20,466 nucleotides of DNA from CAYMFD01 sp964389475 (GCA_964389475.1 CAYMFD010000070.1:1-20466), one strand, 5' to 3'; positions 6,373 through 14,125 are shown, counted from the stretch's first letter. Translations and numbers: made by a program. Notes: generated by a model not told the origin, from the letters alone.

Positions 6373-8715
6373 TTACGGCTGCCCCAGCTTTTTAGCTCGG
6401 TTATTACGCTGCATTGGGTTTTCACCACTGCTACCTCCACGCTGTCGCTGTCGCTGTTTAAATAGCTCAAAGCGACTCACCTCTTGTCTAGGCGGGTAGT
6501 AGTTATTGCTGATGTCTACATCTGCTGTCTCCACATAAGGATCTAGAGTGATTGACTTCACGGGTTTCGTCGTCGGGATAACCTTGGTCACCTCTTCCTG
6601 ACCCATGCGCCAGATTTCTGCGGGTATGCGGATCACCTCTTCGGTACCGTCTTCGTACTCAAGGCCTAGGATGACTGGCATGACGAGTCCCCCTATTCGC
6701 TCTACTTTGACTTCATAGAAGTGCTTACCGCTATTCATCATTTCCTTCTCAGCGTCTGATAGGCTGGCCATCTTTCGCTCGTACTCTTGCTGGTCAATAG
6801 CGTCTGTATCAAGTGGATCGTAGTTGGTATAGTAGTCGTCGAGGGTAGGGTCAGCCTCGTTGTAGGTCTCTTTGATCTCTTCTCTGTTACGGATCTGCGA
6901 TATGTTAGTCGGTGATGCTTCGCGACGAGCTTTGGCGACGGCCTCTCGCTGGCTAGGGTCAGCAGGATCTACCTGGTAGTGCTGTACGCTAGCGAGTGCT
7001 AGGTCTACGTGGTCATTGGTATAAAACCATCCTCTCCAGAACCAGTCGAGGTCTACACCACTGGCGTCCTCCATCGTACGGAAGAAGTCAGCCGGGTATG
7101 GCTGCTTAAAGGCCCACCGCTCAGAGTAGGTCTTAAATGCTTTGTCAAATAGCTCTCGACCCATAATCGTCTCTCGCAAAATGTTAAGCGCAGTAGCTGG
7201 CTTACCGTAGGCGTTATTACCAAACTGCCAAATGGATTCGCTATTGGTCATAATCGGTGATATACGACTCTTATCACCACCCATGTAGTCCGTAATCTTA
7301 TCAGCTGGTCCACGGCGTGATGGATAGTCTCTCTCAAACTGCTGCTCTGTGAGGTACTGTACAAAGGTATTAAGACCCTCATCCATCCATGTCCATTGTC
7401 GCTCATCACTGTTGATGATCATCGGGAAAAAGTTGTGTCCTACCTCGTGAATAATCACGCCGATATGCCCATACTTCATACGCTGGCTGTAAGTACCGTC
7501 ATCCTCACAGCGACCATAGTTAAAGCAGATCATCGGGTACTCCATACCCATGCTGCCATCAATACTCCATGCTACAGGGTAAGGGTAGTCGATTGTGTAG
7601 TGGCTGTACCACTTGAGACTGTGTGCCACGGCTTTGGTACTATACTTGGACCATAGGCAGTCACCCTCCTTGACATACATAGACATGGCCATAGCGGTCT
7701 TACCATTAGGCAACTTGGTGTTGAGGGCATCCCAGATAAATCGTCTTGATGTCGCAAAGGCGAAATCTCTTACTCGCTCTGCTTTAAACTTCCACGTCTT
7801 TTTGCCAGTGGCCTTGGTCTTGATCCGCTCATCGGCCTCTTCTTTGGTGGCGATGATGACTGGTTGCTCGTATTCGTTGTTGGCCTGTGCTAGGCGCTTA
7901 CGGTGTGTAGCAGAGAGTACAGCGCCTTCGTTTTGAAGGGCTCCTGTTGATGCTACTAGGTGATCAGCAGGGACCGTGATCTCTACCTCGTAGTCCCCAA
8001 ACTCTAGGGCAAACTCTCCACGACCCAGAAACTGCTTATTCTGCCATCCCATCACGTCATTGTATACTGCGAGGCGAGGGAAAAACTGGGCGATGCAGTA
8101 GACGTTATTGTCATCCTCTGCGAAATGCTCGTAACCGGAGCGACCGCCTATCTCTCTTGTGTTGTTGATATTATAGTGCCACTTTATGGAGAACGTTGTC
8201 TTGCTTCCCGACTTAAGCGGTTGGTCAAGATCTATGCGCATCATGGTTTGGTTGATGGTATACTCCATCATCTGGCCCTTGCTGTTTTTTACATGGGCAA
8301 TCTTAAATCCACCATCAAACTGCGGGTCAATACGGTTGAGTGCCCCTAGGTCCATCTTCTCTCTGATAGAATTAGGAGCTATCTTATGCTTGTCTGCGTC
8401 CTTAGCACGTACGTTCTGATCAAGTTGAACCCACAGGTAGGTAAGCTCATCTGGGCTATTGTTTTTGTAAGTAATCGTCTCATCACCATAGAGCACTTGA
8501 TTATCGTCGTCGATCTCAAGCTTCATCTTGTAGTCGACTTTCTGGTTCCAGTACTTGTGTCCAGGAGCTCCGCTAGCATTGCGGTACTCATTAGGCGTCG
8601 GCCAGTCTTCTTCTAGTTGTTTGAAAGGATTTTCGTTGGTATTCTGCGCGGTGATAAGCGTTACTACCAGGAGCAAGGGTAAAAAAGACGATAACTTTCG
8701 TAAGTACATAGTCAT
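6373..8715 (-). CDS. Secreted M1 family zinc metallopeptidase
   Basis: This is a predicted exported zinc aminopeptidase of the gluzincin M1 clan that would trim N-terminal residues from peptides outside the cytoplasm. The 780-residue protein starts with a signal peptide (hydrophobic stretch about 9-22, cleavage likely near TAQ at 22-24). The substrate-recognition motif equivalent to GAMEN is GSMGMEYP (387-394). The zinc site is HEVGH (423-427) with the third ligand E446 in WMDEGLN, the spacing expected for M1. A highly charged insert (about 590-690) precedes a beta-rich C-terminal segment, and the last 35 residues are basic and Q/R/N-rich, probably disordered. No Por-type sorting domain is evident. 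A second ATG two codons in would leave the signal peptide intact. The gene is monocistronic, with its own terminator. Substrate preference is unknown. Confidence 0.95.
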   Translation of the reverse strand: MTMYLRKLSSFLPLLLVVTLITAQNTNENPFKQLEEDWPTPNEYRNASGAPGHKYWNQKVDYKMKLEIDDDNQVLYGDETITYKNNSPDELTYLWVQLDQNVRAKDADKHKIAPNSIREKMDLGALNRIDPQFDGGFKIAHVKNSKGQMMEYTINQTMMRIDLDQPLKSGSKTTFSIKWHYNINNTREIGGRSGYEHFAEDDNNVYCIAQFFPRLAVYNDVMGWQNKQFLGRGEFALEFGDYEVEITVPADHLVASTGALQNEGAVLSATHRKRLAQANNEYEQPVIIATKEEADERIKTKATGKKTWKFKAERVRDFAFATSRRFIWDALNTKLPNGKTAMAMSMYVKEGDCLWSKYSTKAVAHSLKWYSHYTIDYPYPVAWSIDGSMGMEYPMICFNYGRCEDDGTYSQRMKYGHIGVIIHEVGHNFFPMIINSDERQWTWMDEGLNTFVQYLTEQQFERDYPSRRGPADKITDYMGGDKSRISPIMTNSESIWQFGNNAYGKPATALNILRETIMGRELFDKAFKTYSERWAFKQPYPADFFRTMEDASGVDLDWFWRGWFYTNDHVDLALASVQHYQVDPADPSQREAVAKARREASPTNISQIRNREEIKETYNEADPTLDDYYTNYDPLDTDAIDQQEYERKMASLSDAEKEMMNSGKHFYEVKVERIGGLVMPVILGLEYEDGTEEVIRIPAEIWRMGQEEVTKVIPTTKPVKSITLDPYVETADVDISNNYYPPRQEVSRFELFKQRQRQRGGSSGENPMQRNNRAKKLGQP

Positions 8716-8954
8716 GTAGCTGTGTGAAAAAAATGCAAGATAACGCAGTCTTAAAGATCGCTGCGCATTAATAATGCTAAAAAGGTGCTAATGTTGGCTC
8801 GATGCCCTTGCATACTTATTTACCGTCTGCTTTAGCGGACGGGAGAAGGTAAGCGTCCCCCAAGGGCTTTAGCCACATTGTGGTAGTACTTGATTTGGGT
8901 TTATTGCACTACGAGTATAACTGCGGCAGCGCTAACAGATGCCTAGTCGAGGTA

Positions 8955-8990
8955 AAGTCATAGTAGTATCTCCAGATGGATATTTGTCAA
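8955..8990. repeat. Intergenic direct repeat, copy 1
   Basis: AAGTCATAGTAGTATCTCCA and the bases that follow recur at 9506-9540 with a few substitutions; the first 20 bases match at 19 of 20. The copies are 551 bases apart and bracket most of the gene-free region, including the palindrome and triple hairpin. Confidence 0.6.
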
Positions 8991-9042
8991 CCATTGTTAT
9001 CAACATAGAACCGATAGGATACTATGCTGGTCTAATTGCCTA

Positions 9043-9056
9043 CCTATATATATAGG
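9043..9056. other. Perfect 14-bp palindrome
   Basis: CCTATATATATAGG is its own reverse complement. It is an alternating TA tract capped by CC/GG. It could be a binding site or simply a low-complexity stretch; no nearby gene start gives it a role. Confidence 0.5.
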
Positions 9057-9401
9057 AATCTTCAACCCCTTTCACTTAGTTGCCACTGTATCGTACCAGC
9101 TTAATGGATGAAAAGTGGTCAGCAGCCTACAGCCATCTGTTGCTGTACAGAGATAGAGCAAGAGTCGCCAAAATGTGCGAATTTTTCAGCACCATAAGTA
9201 CATTTGAGGGTGCCAGTGCAAACTGTGTACGGGTTCGACGCAAAGGGCATTCAGTCTCCTAGAAAAATAAAAGCAATTTTGACACGGCTCTAGATCGGTC
9301 TTGACCTTAATTGATTTGCTGTGCAAGTAGTCACATAATAAAGAATAGTCAATTTCCTTGGGTTATCATAAGGTCAAGAATATCCTTACAGCGACATGAT
9401 T

Positions 9402-9481
9402 CCTGCCTGCCAAGCTGGCTTGCCAGGTAGGCAGGTTTGCATTCTTTTGATCTCAGCAAAAGAATGAGGCCAGTCGGGCCT
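9402..9481. other. Triple hairpin element
   Basis: Three hairpins follow one another within 80 bases. The first pairs CCTGCCT (9402-9408) with AGGCAGG (9429-9435) and continues inward to CAAG/CTTG. The second pairs ATTCTTTT (9441-9448) perfectly with AAAAGAAT (9458-9465). The third pairs AGGCC (9467-9471) with GGCCT (9477-9481). Tight stacking suggests a structured RNA or a REP-like palindromic unit. It lies about 190 bases upstream of dcd. Confidence 0.6.
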
Positions 9482-9505
9482 TTCCGACAACGGCTACAAA
9501 ATCAA

Positions 9506-9540
9506 AAGTCATAGCAGTATCTCCAGGTGAATACTGTCAT
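9506..9540. repeat. Intergenic direct repeat, copy 2
   Basis: This is the second copy of the stretch at 8955-8990, beginning AAGTCATAGCAGTATCTCCA. The similarity fades after about 30 bases. It lies about 130 bases upstream of dcd. Confidence 0.6.
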
Positions 9541-9673
9541 ATTATTCAGATGTCAAGATAGCCCAGAACAGACCGGTACTTGTAGCAAACCTCTATTTCG
9601 AAGTGCACCTCAACTGCCTGCATGGGCAATGTACCATCCTATAATAGTATTTTCGCACTCCAGACCATAGTTA

Positions 9674-10210
9674 ATGATACTAACGGACCAGCAAATACTA
9701 GTCGCCATCGACAAGGGCGAGATAGTTATCGAACCCTATGACCGAGACTGTCTAGGTACCAATAGCTACGACGTACACCTCGGTAAGTGGCTAGCTACCT
9801 ATGATGCCCGCGTGCTCGATGCCCGCAAGCATAATCAGGTTACCTACCACGAGATACCAAACGATGGCTTTGTGCTGGAGCCTGGCACCCTATACCTAGG
9901 AGTTACCCAGGAGTATACCGAGACTCATGCCACGGTACCCTTCCTAGAAGGTAAGTCATCGATAGGCCGCCTAGGTATCGACATCCACGCTACAGCCGGT
10001 AAGGGAGACGTAGGGTTTTGTAATACCTGGACGCTTGAGATATCATGCGTGCAGCCCGTACGAGTATATGCGGGTATGCCTATCGGGCAGCTGATCTACT
10101 TCACTGTAGACGGCACGATCGAGAACTACTATAACAAGAAGAAAAACGCCAAATACATACAACGGACGGACAAGCCCGTCGAGAGTATGATGTGGAAAAA
10201 CAAATTTTAG
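9674..10210 (+). CDS. dcd: dCTP deaminase
   Basis: It converts dCTP to dUTP and ammonia, feeding dTTP synthesis, and acts in the cytosol as a homotrimer in the dUTPase/Dcd fold. The 178-residue length fits the family. Visible signatures are EGKSSIGRLGI (92-102), a glycine-rich turn AGKGDVGF (108-115), the likely catalytic glutamate E122 in WTLEIS (equivalent by position to the ITLEL glutamate of E. coli Dcd), and GMPIGQL (134-140). The C-terminal lysine-rich tail (YNKKKNAKYIQ, 153-163) resembles the nucleotide-covering tail of the family. A bifunctional dCTP deaminase/dUTPase, as in some archaea, cannot be excluded from sequence alone. It is the first gene of a tight operon; fabG starts one base after its stop. 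The codon use is notable: by hand count 8 of 13 leucines are CTA and 7 of 14 isoleucines are ATA. Confidence 0.95.
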   Translation: MILTDQQILVAIDKGEIVIEPYDRDCLGTNSYDVHLGKWLATYDARVLDARKHNQVTYHEIPNDGFVLEPGTLYLGVTQEYTETHATVPFLEGKSSIGRLGIDIHATAGKGDVGFCNTWTLEISCVQPVRVYAGMPIGQLIYFTVDGTIENYYNKKKNAKYIQRTDKPVESMMWKNKF

Positions 10211-10211
10211 A

Positions 10212-10958
10212 ATGGGACTACTAAAAGACAAATCAATACTGATCACGGGAGGGAGTAGAGGTATCGGCGAGGCCCTCGTCAAAGCAATGGCTGCCGAAGG
10301 GGCCAATGTAGGTTTTAGCTATCGAAGCAGTGCCGAGAGTGCAGAGCGAGTGGTAAAGGAGGCCGGAGATCATGGTACGACTATCAAGGCCTACCAGAGC
10401 GATGCTGCCGACTATAACCAAGCAGAGGAGCTAGTCAAGGCTTTTATTGGTGATTTCGGACAGATAGATGCCCTCATCAATAATGCCGGTATCACAGCCG
10501 ATACGCTGATGCTACGTATGAGCGAAGACCAGTGGGACTGCGTCATTGATGTTAACCTCAAGTCGGTCTTTAACCTCACAAAGCACGCCATGCGACCGAT
10601 GCTCAAGGCTCGAGCCGGATCGATCATCAACATGTCCAGTGTGGTCGGTGTATTCGGCAATGCAGGTCAGGCCAACTATGCGGCTAGTAAGGCTGGGATA
10701 CTGGGCTTTAGCAAATCTATAGCCAAGGAGGTAGGGTCTCGCGGTATACGGTGTAATGCCATAGCGCCAGGGTTTATCGAGACAGATATGACCGATGCCC
10801 TTACCGATGAGCAGCGCAAAGGATATACCGACAACATACCACTAGGACGACTAGGTACAGGCCAGGACATAGCAGATATATGTACCTTCCTCGCTAGCGA
10901 TCGTAGCAAGTATATTACTGGTCAGGTGATCAGCGTATGCGGTGGCCTCAATATATAA
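10212..10958 (+). CDS. fabG: 3-oxoacyl-[acyl-carrier-protein] reductase FabG
   Basis: It catalyses the NADPH-dependent reduction of 3-oxoacyl-ACP to 3-hydroxyacyl-ACP in type II fatty acid synthesis. The 248-residue protein is a classical short-chain dehydrogenase/reductase. It has the cofactor loop TGGSRGIG (12-19), NNAG (90-93), catalytic N115, S143, Y156 and K160 (YAASK), and PGFIETDMT (186-194), at a constant offset of five from the numbering of E. coli FabG. The match is close enough to prefer FabG over a generic SDR, but acyl-ACP specificity cannot be proven. It is the second gene of the dcd operon, with one base after dcd and nine before the next gene. It is not next to acpP, fabD or fabF, the neighbours of the main fatty acid cluster in many bacteria, so it could be a second FabG copy. 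Confidence 0.93.
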   Translation: MGLLKDKSILITGGSRGIGEALVKAMAAEGANVGFSYRSSAESAERVVKEAGDHGTTIKAYQSDAADYNQAEELVKAFIGDFGQIDALINNAGITADTLMLRMSEDQWDCVIDVNLKSVFNLTKHAMRPMLKARAGSIINMSSVVGVFGNAGQANYAASKAGILGFSKSIAKEVGSRGIRCNAIAPGFIETDMTDALTDEQRKGYTDNIPLGRLGTGQDIADICTFLASDRSKYITGQVISVCGGLNI

Positions 10959-10967
10959 TTAGACGAT

Positions 10968-12374
10968 ATGACAATTCAATTTTGTGGTGCCGCTCAGAAT
11001 GTGACGGGTAGTAGTCACCTGATTACGTTGGATAGTGGATTTAAGCTACTACTCGACTGCGGACTATTTCAAGGCGCCGGTCGCCATGTCTGGGACAGCA
11101 ACAACGAGTGGGTATTTAAACCCGCCGAGGTGGATGCCATGGTCTTATCGCATGCCCACATTGACCACTGCGGCCGTATTCCTCAATTAGTCAAAGACGG
11201 ATTTAACGGGTCTATCCACTGTACTCACGCAACTCGTAGCCTCTGTGCCATCATGCTACTCGATAGCGCCAAGATCCAGGAGAGAGATGTACAGTGGTAC
11301 AATCGTCGCCAGCTCAAGAAAAAGAAGAAAAGCCAAAAACTACGCAAGCCTCTATACGTATCGGAGCACGTACATATGGCGATGGAGCTATTCGTCGGGC
11401 AGGGCTACGAACGAGCCTTCTACCCACACCCCGATATCAAGGTTACCTTCAGAGATGCAGGACATATCTTAGGTAGTGCCAATGTACGCCTTGAGATCAC
11501 GGAGGGCGACAAGGTGACGACGATTGGTTTTACGGGAGACATCGGGAGGCCGTACCGCCCGATACTCAAGGACCCACAGCCTATGGATGAGGTCGACTAC
11601 CTTATATGTGAGTCTACCTATGGGGACAAAGACCACGAGGGTGCCCCCGAACAGTCGCACAAGTTTCTAGACGTCATCGTCCGTACTTGCGTAGAGAACA
11701 AAGGCAAGCTGATCGTCCCCGCTTTCTCTCTAGGTCGTACCCAGGAGATCGTCTACATGCTAGATAAGATGGAGACGGCAGGCGTACTGCCTAAGATCCC
11801 CGTCTATGTAGATAGTCCCCTTGCGGTCAATGCGACGCAGATATTCGGTGCTCACCCAGAGTGCTTCGACGATGACCTCAACGAGTACTTGCTGATAGAC
11901 GATAACCCATTTGGGTTTAACGATCTCAAGTACATCCGGAGTGTCGACGATAGCAAGGCCCTAAACCTTACCGATGAGCCCTGCATCATCATCAGTTCAT
12001 CAGGCATGATGAATGCGGGTAGGGTCAAGCACCACCTTTTCAACAATATAGAGAACCCTAAAGCTACCTTCCTCATCGTGGGTTACTGTGCCCCCTATAC
12101 ACCGGGTGGTATGCTACGAGCGGGTAAGGAGGAGCTACGACTCTTCGGTGAGACCAAGCAAGTACGTGCCAATGTAGAGATCATGGATAGCTTCTCCGCC
12201 CACGCAGATAGGTCAGAGATGTATGACTTTATCAAAAACCAGAAGAAGCTTAAGGGCCTATTCTTGGTGCATGGTGATCTCGATACTCAGAAGGCCTTTA
12301 AGACCTATCTGGAGGATAAGGGCTTTGGGCATATACACATCCCCGCACAGGCAGAACGCGTAGGACTAAGCTAG
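10968..12374 (+). CDS. Beta-CASP metallo-beta-lactamase-fold ribonuclease-like protein
   Basis: This is a zinc-dependent nuclease of the CPSF-73-like beta-CASP group, predicted to act on RNA in the cytosol. The 468-residue protein has the metal motif HAHIDH (62-67), H166 in AGHILGS, and D191 in FTGDIG. The beta-CASP domain and later motifs follow: ESTYGD (215-220), SLGRTQE (254-260), SSSGMMNAGR (343-352), FSAHAD (409-414) and VHGD (434-437). A lysine-rich insert (KKKKKSQK, 117-124) may contact nucleic acid. It lacks the KH domains of archaeal aCPSF and the form of RNase J, so it fits the bacterial 'RNA specificity domain' subgroup, whose cellular substrates are poorly known. It is third in the operon, 12 bases before the M16 homologue. 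All metal ligands appear intact, so it should be active. Confidence 0.93.
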   Translation: MTIQFCGAAQNVTGSSHLITLDSGFKLLLDCGLFQGAGRHVWDSNNEWVFKPAEVDAMVLSHAHIDHCGRIPQLVKDGFNGSIHCTHATRSLCAIMLLDSAKIQERDVQWYNRRQLKKKKKSQKLRKPLYVSEHVHMAMELFVGQGYERAFYPHPDIKVTFRDAGHILGSANVRLEITEGDKVTTIGFTGDIGRPYRPILKDPQPMDEVDYLICESTYGDKDHEGAPEQSHKFLDVIVRTCVENKGKLIVPAFSLGRTQEIVYMLDKMETAGVLPKIPVYVDSPLAVNATQIFGAHPECFDDDLNEYLLIDDNPFGFNDLKYIRSVDDSKALNLTDEPCIIISSSGMMNAGRVKHHLFNNIENPKATFLIVGYCAPYTPGGMLRAGKEELRLFGETKQVRANVEIMDSFSAHADRSEMYDFIKNQKKLKGLFLVHGDLDTQKAFKTYLEDKGFGHIHIPAQAERVGLS

Positions 12375-12386
12375 AACATACCGTAG

Positions 12387-13664
12387 ATGAGCACACTAGA
12401 TAGGTCGGTAGCACCCATCATCAACCCTATTACCAATATACGCTGGCCTGATACTGAGGTAGTCCGCCTGGCCAATGGCATACCTGTGACGATTATAAGG
12501 AGTACGGCACAGCCTATCGTACAATTAGAGGTGATCAACCGCGCTGGCCGCATCATGGAGACTAAGCCACTCGCCGCTCGCACAGCCGCCGCCATGCTCA
12601 AGGAAGGAGCAGGAGGCATGACCGGTCAGCATATGTCAGAGCAGGTAGACTACTATGGCGGCTCGCTCAGTACCAATGGGTCGCTCGATATCGCTAGGGC
12701 ACAGCTCTTTACCTTGTCTAAGTACGAGGCGGAGACCATACCCTACCTGGCAGCCGTGTGGCTAGAGCCAGACTTCCCCGAAGAGGAGCTGCTCTTGCTC
12801 AAGCAAAACCGCATTCAGAAATTAAAAGAAAGCCTACGTAAGCCCGACACTGTGTCGTACCGCAATGTGACGGAACTGCTCTATGGTGTGGACCACCCTT
12901 ACGGCTATAATAGTTCGCCCGAGCTGTACGAGGTATTATCGATTGATGATATCAAGAAGCATTACCACGACACCTATAGTCAGGAGCATACCCACATCAT
13001 TGCCACAGGTAATGTTACTGACGAGACGCTATCTCTTCTAGACAGCACGCTAGGCCAGGTGAATCGAAACTACCAGGCACCGCCGTACGTATCACCTAAT
13101 GTAGGTACAGCGACAGGTACCCACAGCTACAGCCTAGGCGACAGCTACCAGACAGGTATCAAGGTAGGCAGGCGCTTATTTCATCGGCGACACCGTGACT
13201 ATGCGGGTATGTTTATACTCAATGTCTTACTCGGAGGGTACTTCGGTAGTCGCCTTATGTCTAGCATAAGAGAGGACAAGGGGTATACTTACAATGTATT
13301 TAGCAGCTTAGGCACCTTGGTACACGATGGTTTTTTCTACATATCTACGGAGGTCGACCACACGTATGCTCAGCCTACCATAGCCGAGATCTTTAATCAG
13401 CTCGCTATACTCCGCACGACACCTATACCCAAGGAAGAACTCCTCATGGTCAAGAACTACATCCTAGGCCATCTGCTCGGCATGCTCGATGGTCCATTTA
13501 ATATGTCTCAGCTGATACGGTCCTACATGGTACATAAGATAGGCAAAGAAGACTTTGACCACCTCCACCGCACGGTCAGCCAGATCACAGCGGAAGAGCT
13601 GATGCGCCTAGCACAGCAATACCTCCAGGCAGATGACATGGTGACGGTAATCGTCGGCCAGTGA
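12387..13664 (+). CDS. M16 family peptidase homologue without the zinc site (inactive-type subunit)
   Basis: This 425-residue protein has the two-lobed M16 (pitrilysin/processing peptidase) architecture, with an N-terminal lobe about 22-225 and a C-terminal lobe about 245-425. The HxxEH zinc motif expected near residues 64-72 is absent; the corresponding stretch reads AARTAAAMLKEGAGG (63-77). The C-terminal arginine-tyrosine signature is present in SSIREDKGYTYN (292-303, R295 and Y300). This pattern is known from M16B heterodimers, in which one subunit holds zinc and the other only helps bind substrate. No catalytic partner lies in the window. There is no clear signal peptide, so it is probably cytosolic, unlike many exported M16 proteins. 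It is the last gene of the dcd operon. It may have a peptide-binding, scaffolding or regulatory role. Confidence 0.9.
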   Translation: MSTLDRSVAPIINPITNIRWPDTEVVRLANGIPVTIIRSTAQPIVQLEVINRAGRIMETKPLAARTAAAMLKEGAGGMTGQHMSEQVDYYGGSLSTNGSLDIARAQLFTLSKYEAETIPYLAAVWLEPDFPEEELLLLKQNRIQKLKESLRKPDTVSYRNVTELLYGVDHPYGYNSSPELYEVLSIDDIKKHYHDTYSQEHTHIIATGNVTDETLSLLDSTLGQVNRNYQAPPYVSPNVGTATGTHSYSLGDSYQTGIKVGRRLFHRRHRDYAGMFILNVLLGGYFGSRLMSSIREDKGYTYNVFSSLGTLVHDGFFYISTEVDHTYAQPTIAEIFNQLAILRTTPIPKEELLMVKNYILGHLLGMLDGPFNMSQLIRSYMVHKIGKEDFDHLHRTVSQITAEELMRLAQQYLQADDMVTVIVGQ

Positions 13665-13739
13665 TACAGCGGGCAAGCTTAATGTCAAAAGTTCAAAGTC
13701 AAAAGTCCCGGGCAAGCCCCACAAAGCGCAAGTAATAAC

Positions 13740-13788
13740 TGGTTTCGACCACTTTAGTGTCGATAACGTTAACTGACTGTGAGGTCAG
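13740..13788. repeat. Two-hairpin element, copy 2
   Basis: The first hairpin, TCGA-c-CACT-tt-AGTG-TCGA (13745-13763), is followed after an 8-base linker by CTGACT-GTGA-GGTCAG (13773-13788). Relative to the copy at 5937-5985 the first hairpin gains an A-T pair at a position that is mismatched in copy 1. In the second stem one C-G pair becomes A-T and another becomes T-G, while the GTGA loop is unchanged. Confidence 0.6.
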
Positions 13789-13806
13789 GCAATAGAGAAG
13801 TATGTT

Positions 13807-13841
13807 TTTTCGGGCCACATGGCAGGAGCCATTGCCCTCAA
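13807..13841. repeat. 35-base repeat with hairpin, copy 1
   Basis: This is identical to 13917-13951 except for one base (position 13833, T versus C), with a period of 110 bases. The core forms ATGGC-AGGA-GCCAT (13819-13832) inside an outer GGGC/GCCC helix (13812-13815 with 13834-13837). The substitution falls in the unpaired part. Confidence 0.8.
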
Positions 13842-13916
13842 AAAGGCCCAAAGTGTGTGAGGCGCTAAATCACAGCACACGGCTCCCGCCATTGTGCTAT
13901 AGAAGTGATATCTGTC

Positions 13917-13951
13917 TTTTCGGGCCACATGGCAGGAGCCATCGCCCTCAA
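13917..13951. repeat. 35-base repeat with hairpin, copy 2
   Basis: This is the second copy of the unit at 13807-13841, with the same predicted stem (13929-13942). Between the copies lies another hairpin, AGCACA (13874-13879) with TGTGCT (13893-13898), whose loop GGCTCCCGCC resembles the reverse complement of the GGCAGGAGCC core. Confidence 0.8.
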
Positions 13952-14049
13952 GTAAAAATTATCCTGTCGAGCTGACTGTCAGCTCAATATTAATGATGAT
14001 CGCTTATCGAATAGGCACCGAAAAGGTGTCGTACCACGACGCAGATAAG

Positions 14050-14071
14050 TCCCTCCATTTCAAGGGAGGGA
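14050..14071 (-). terminator. Possible terminator hairpin downstream of the acyl-CoA dehydrogenase
   Basis: TCCCTCC (14050-14056) pairs with GGAGGGA (14065-14071) around an 8-base loop, 54 bases beyond the leftward acyl-CoA dehydrogenase stop codon. There is no T tract, so this is a weak call based on position and stem strength. Confidence 0.3.
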
Positions 14072-14125
14072 TTTAGGGATGGTCCCTCTAGTACTCCCCT
14101 CCTCACCATGTGCCACTAAAACACT

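Larger units (their letters stand above)
8716..9673. other. Gene-free region of 958 bases
   Basis: No open frame here has convincing protein features. Structures seen are a hairpin at 8823-8842 (CCGTCTGC-TTTA-GCGGACGG, one G-T pair), a palindrome at 9043-9056, a repeated stretch (8955-8990 and 9506-9540) and a triple hairpin at 9402-9481. The region should include the promoters of the leftward M1 gene and the rightward dcd operon, but I found no full TTG-N20-TAnnTTTG match for either. Confidence 0.6.
13665..14125. other. Noncoding region between convergent genes, rich in hairpins
   Basis: These 461 bases show no credible gene. They include repeated short tracts after the M16 stop (GTCAAAAGT twice at about 13685-13710, GGGCAAGC twice), the two-hairpin element, a 110-base-period repeat, a 17-base palindrome GAGCTGAC-T-GTCAGCTC (13969-13985), and hairpins at 14014-14030 and 14050-14071. 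None is followed by a clear T tract, so the terminators for the flanking genes are not certain. Confidence 0.6.

Noticed and set aside
9232..9238. GGTTCGA, resembling a tRNA or tmRNA T-loop
   Set aside because: No acceptor stem, D arm or anticodon arm could be paired around it on the plus strand.
9080..9262. 60-codon open frame in the gene-free region
   Set aside because: It has no recognisable domain, an odd composition and no promoter, and overlaps a hairpin. Chance open frame is the simplest explanation.
9648..9655. TATTTTCG as a -7 element for the dcd operon
   Set aside because: One mismatch to TAnnTTTG and no TTG at the proper distance upstream.
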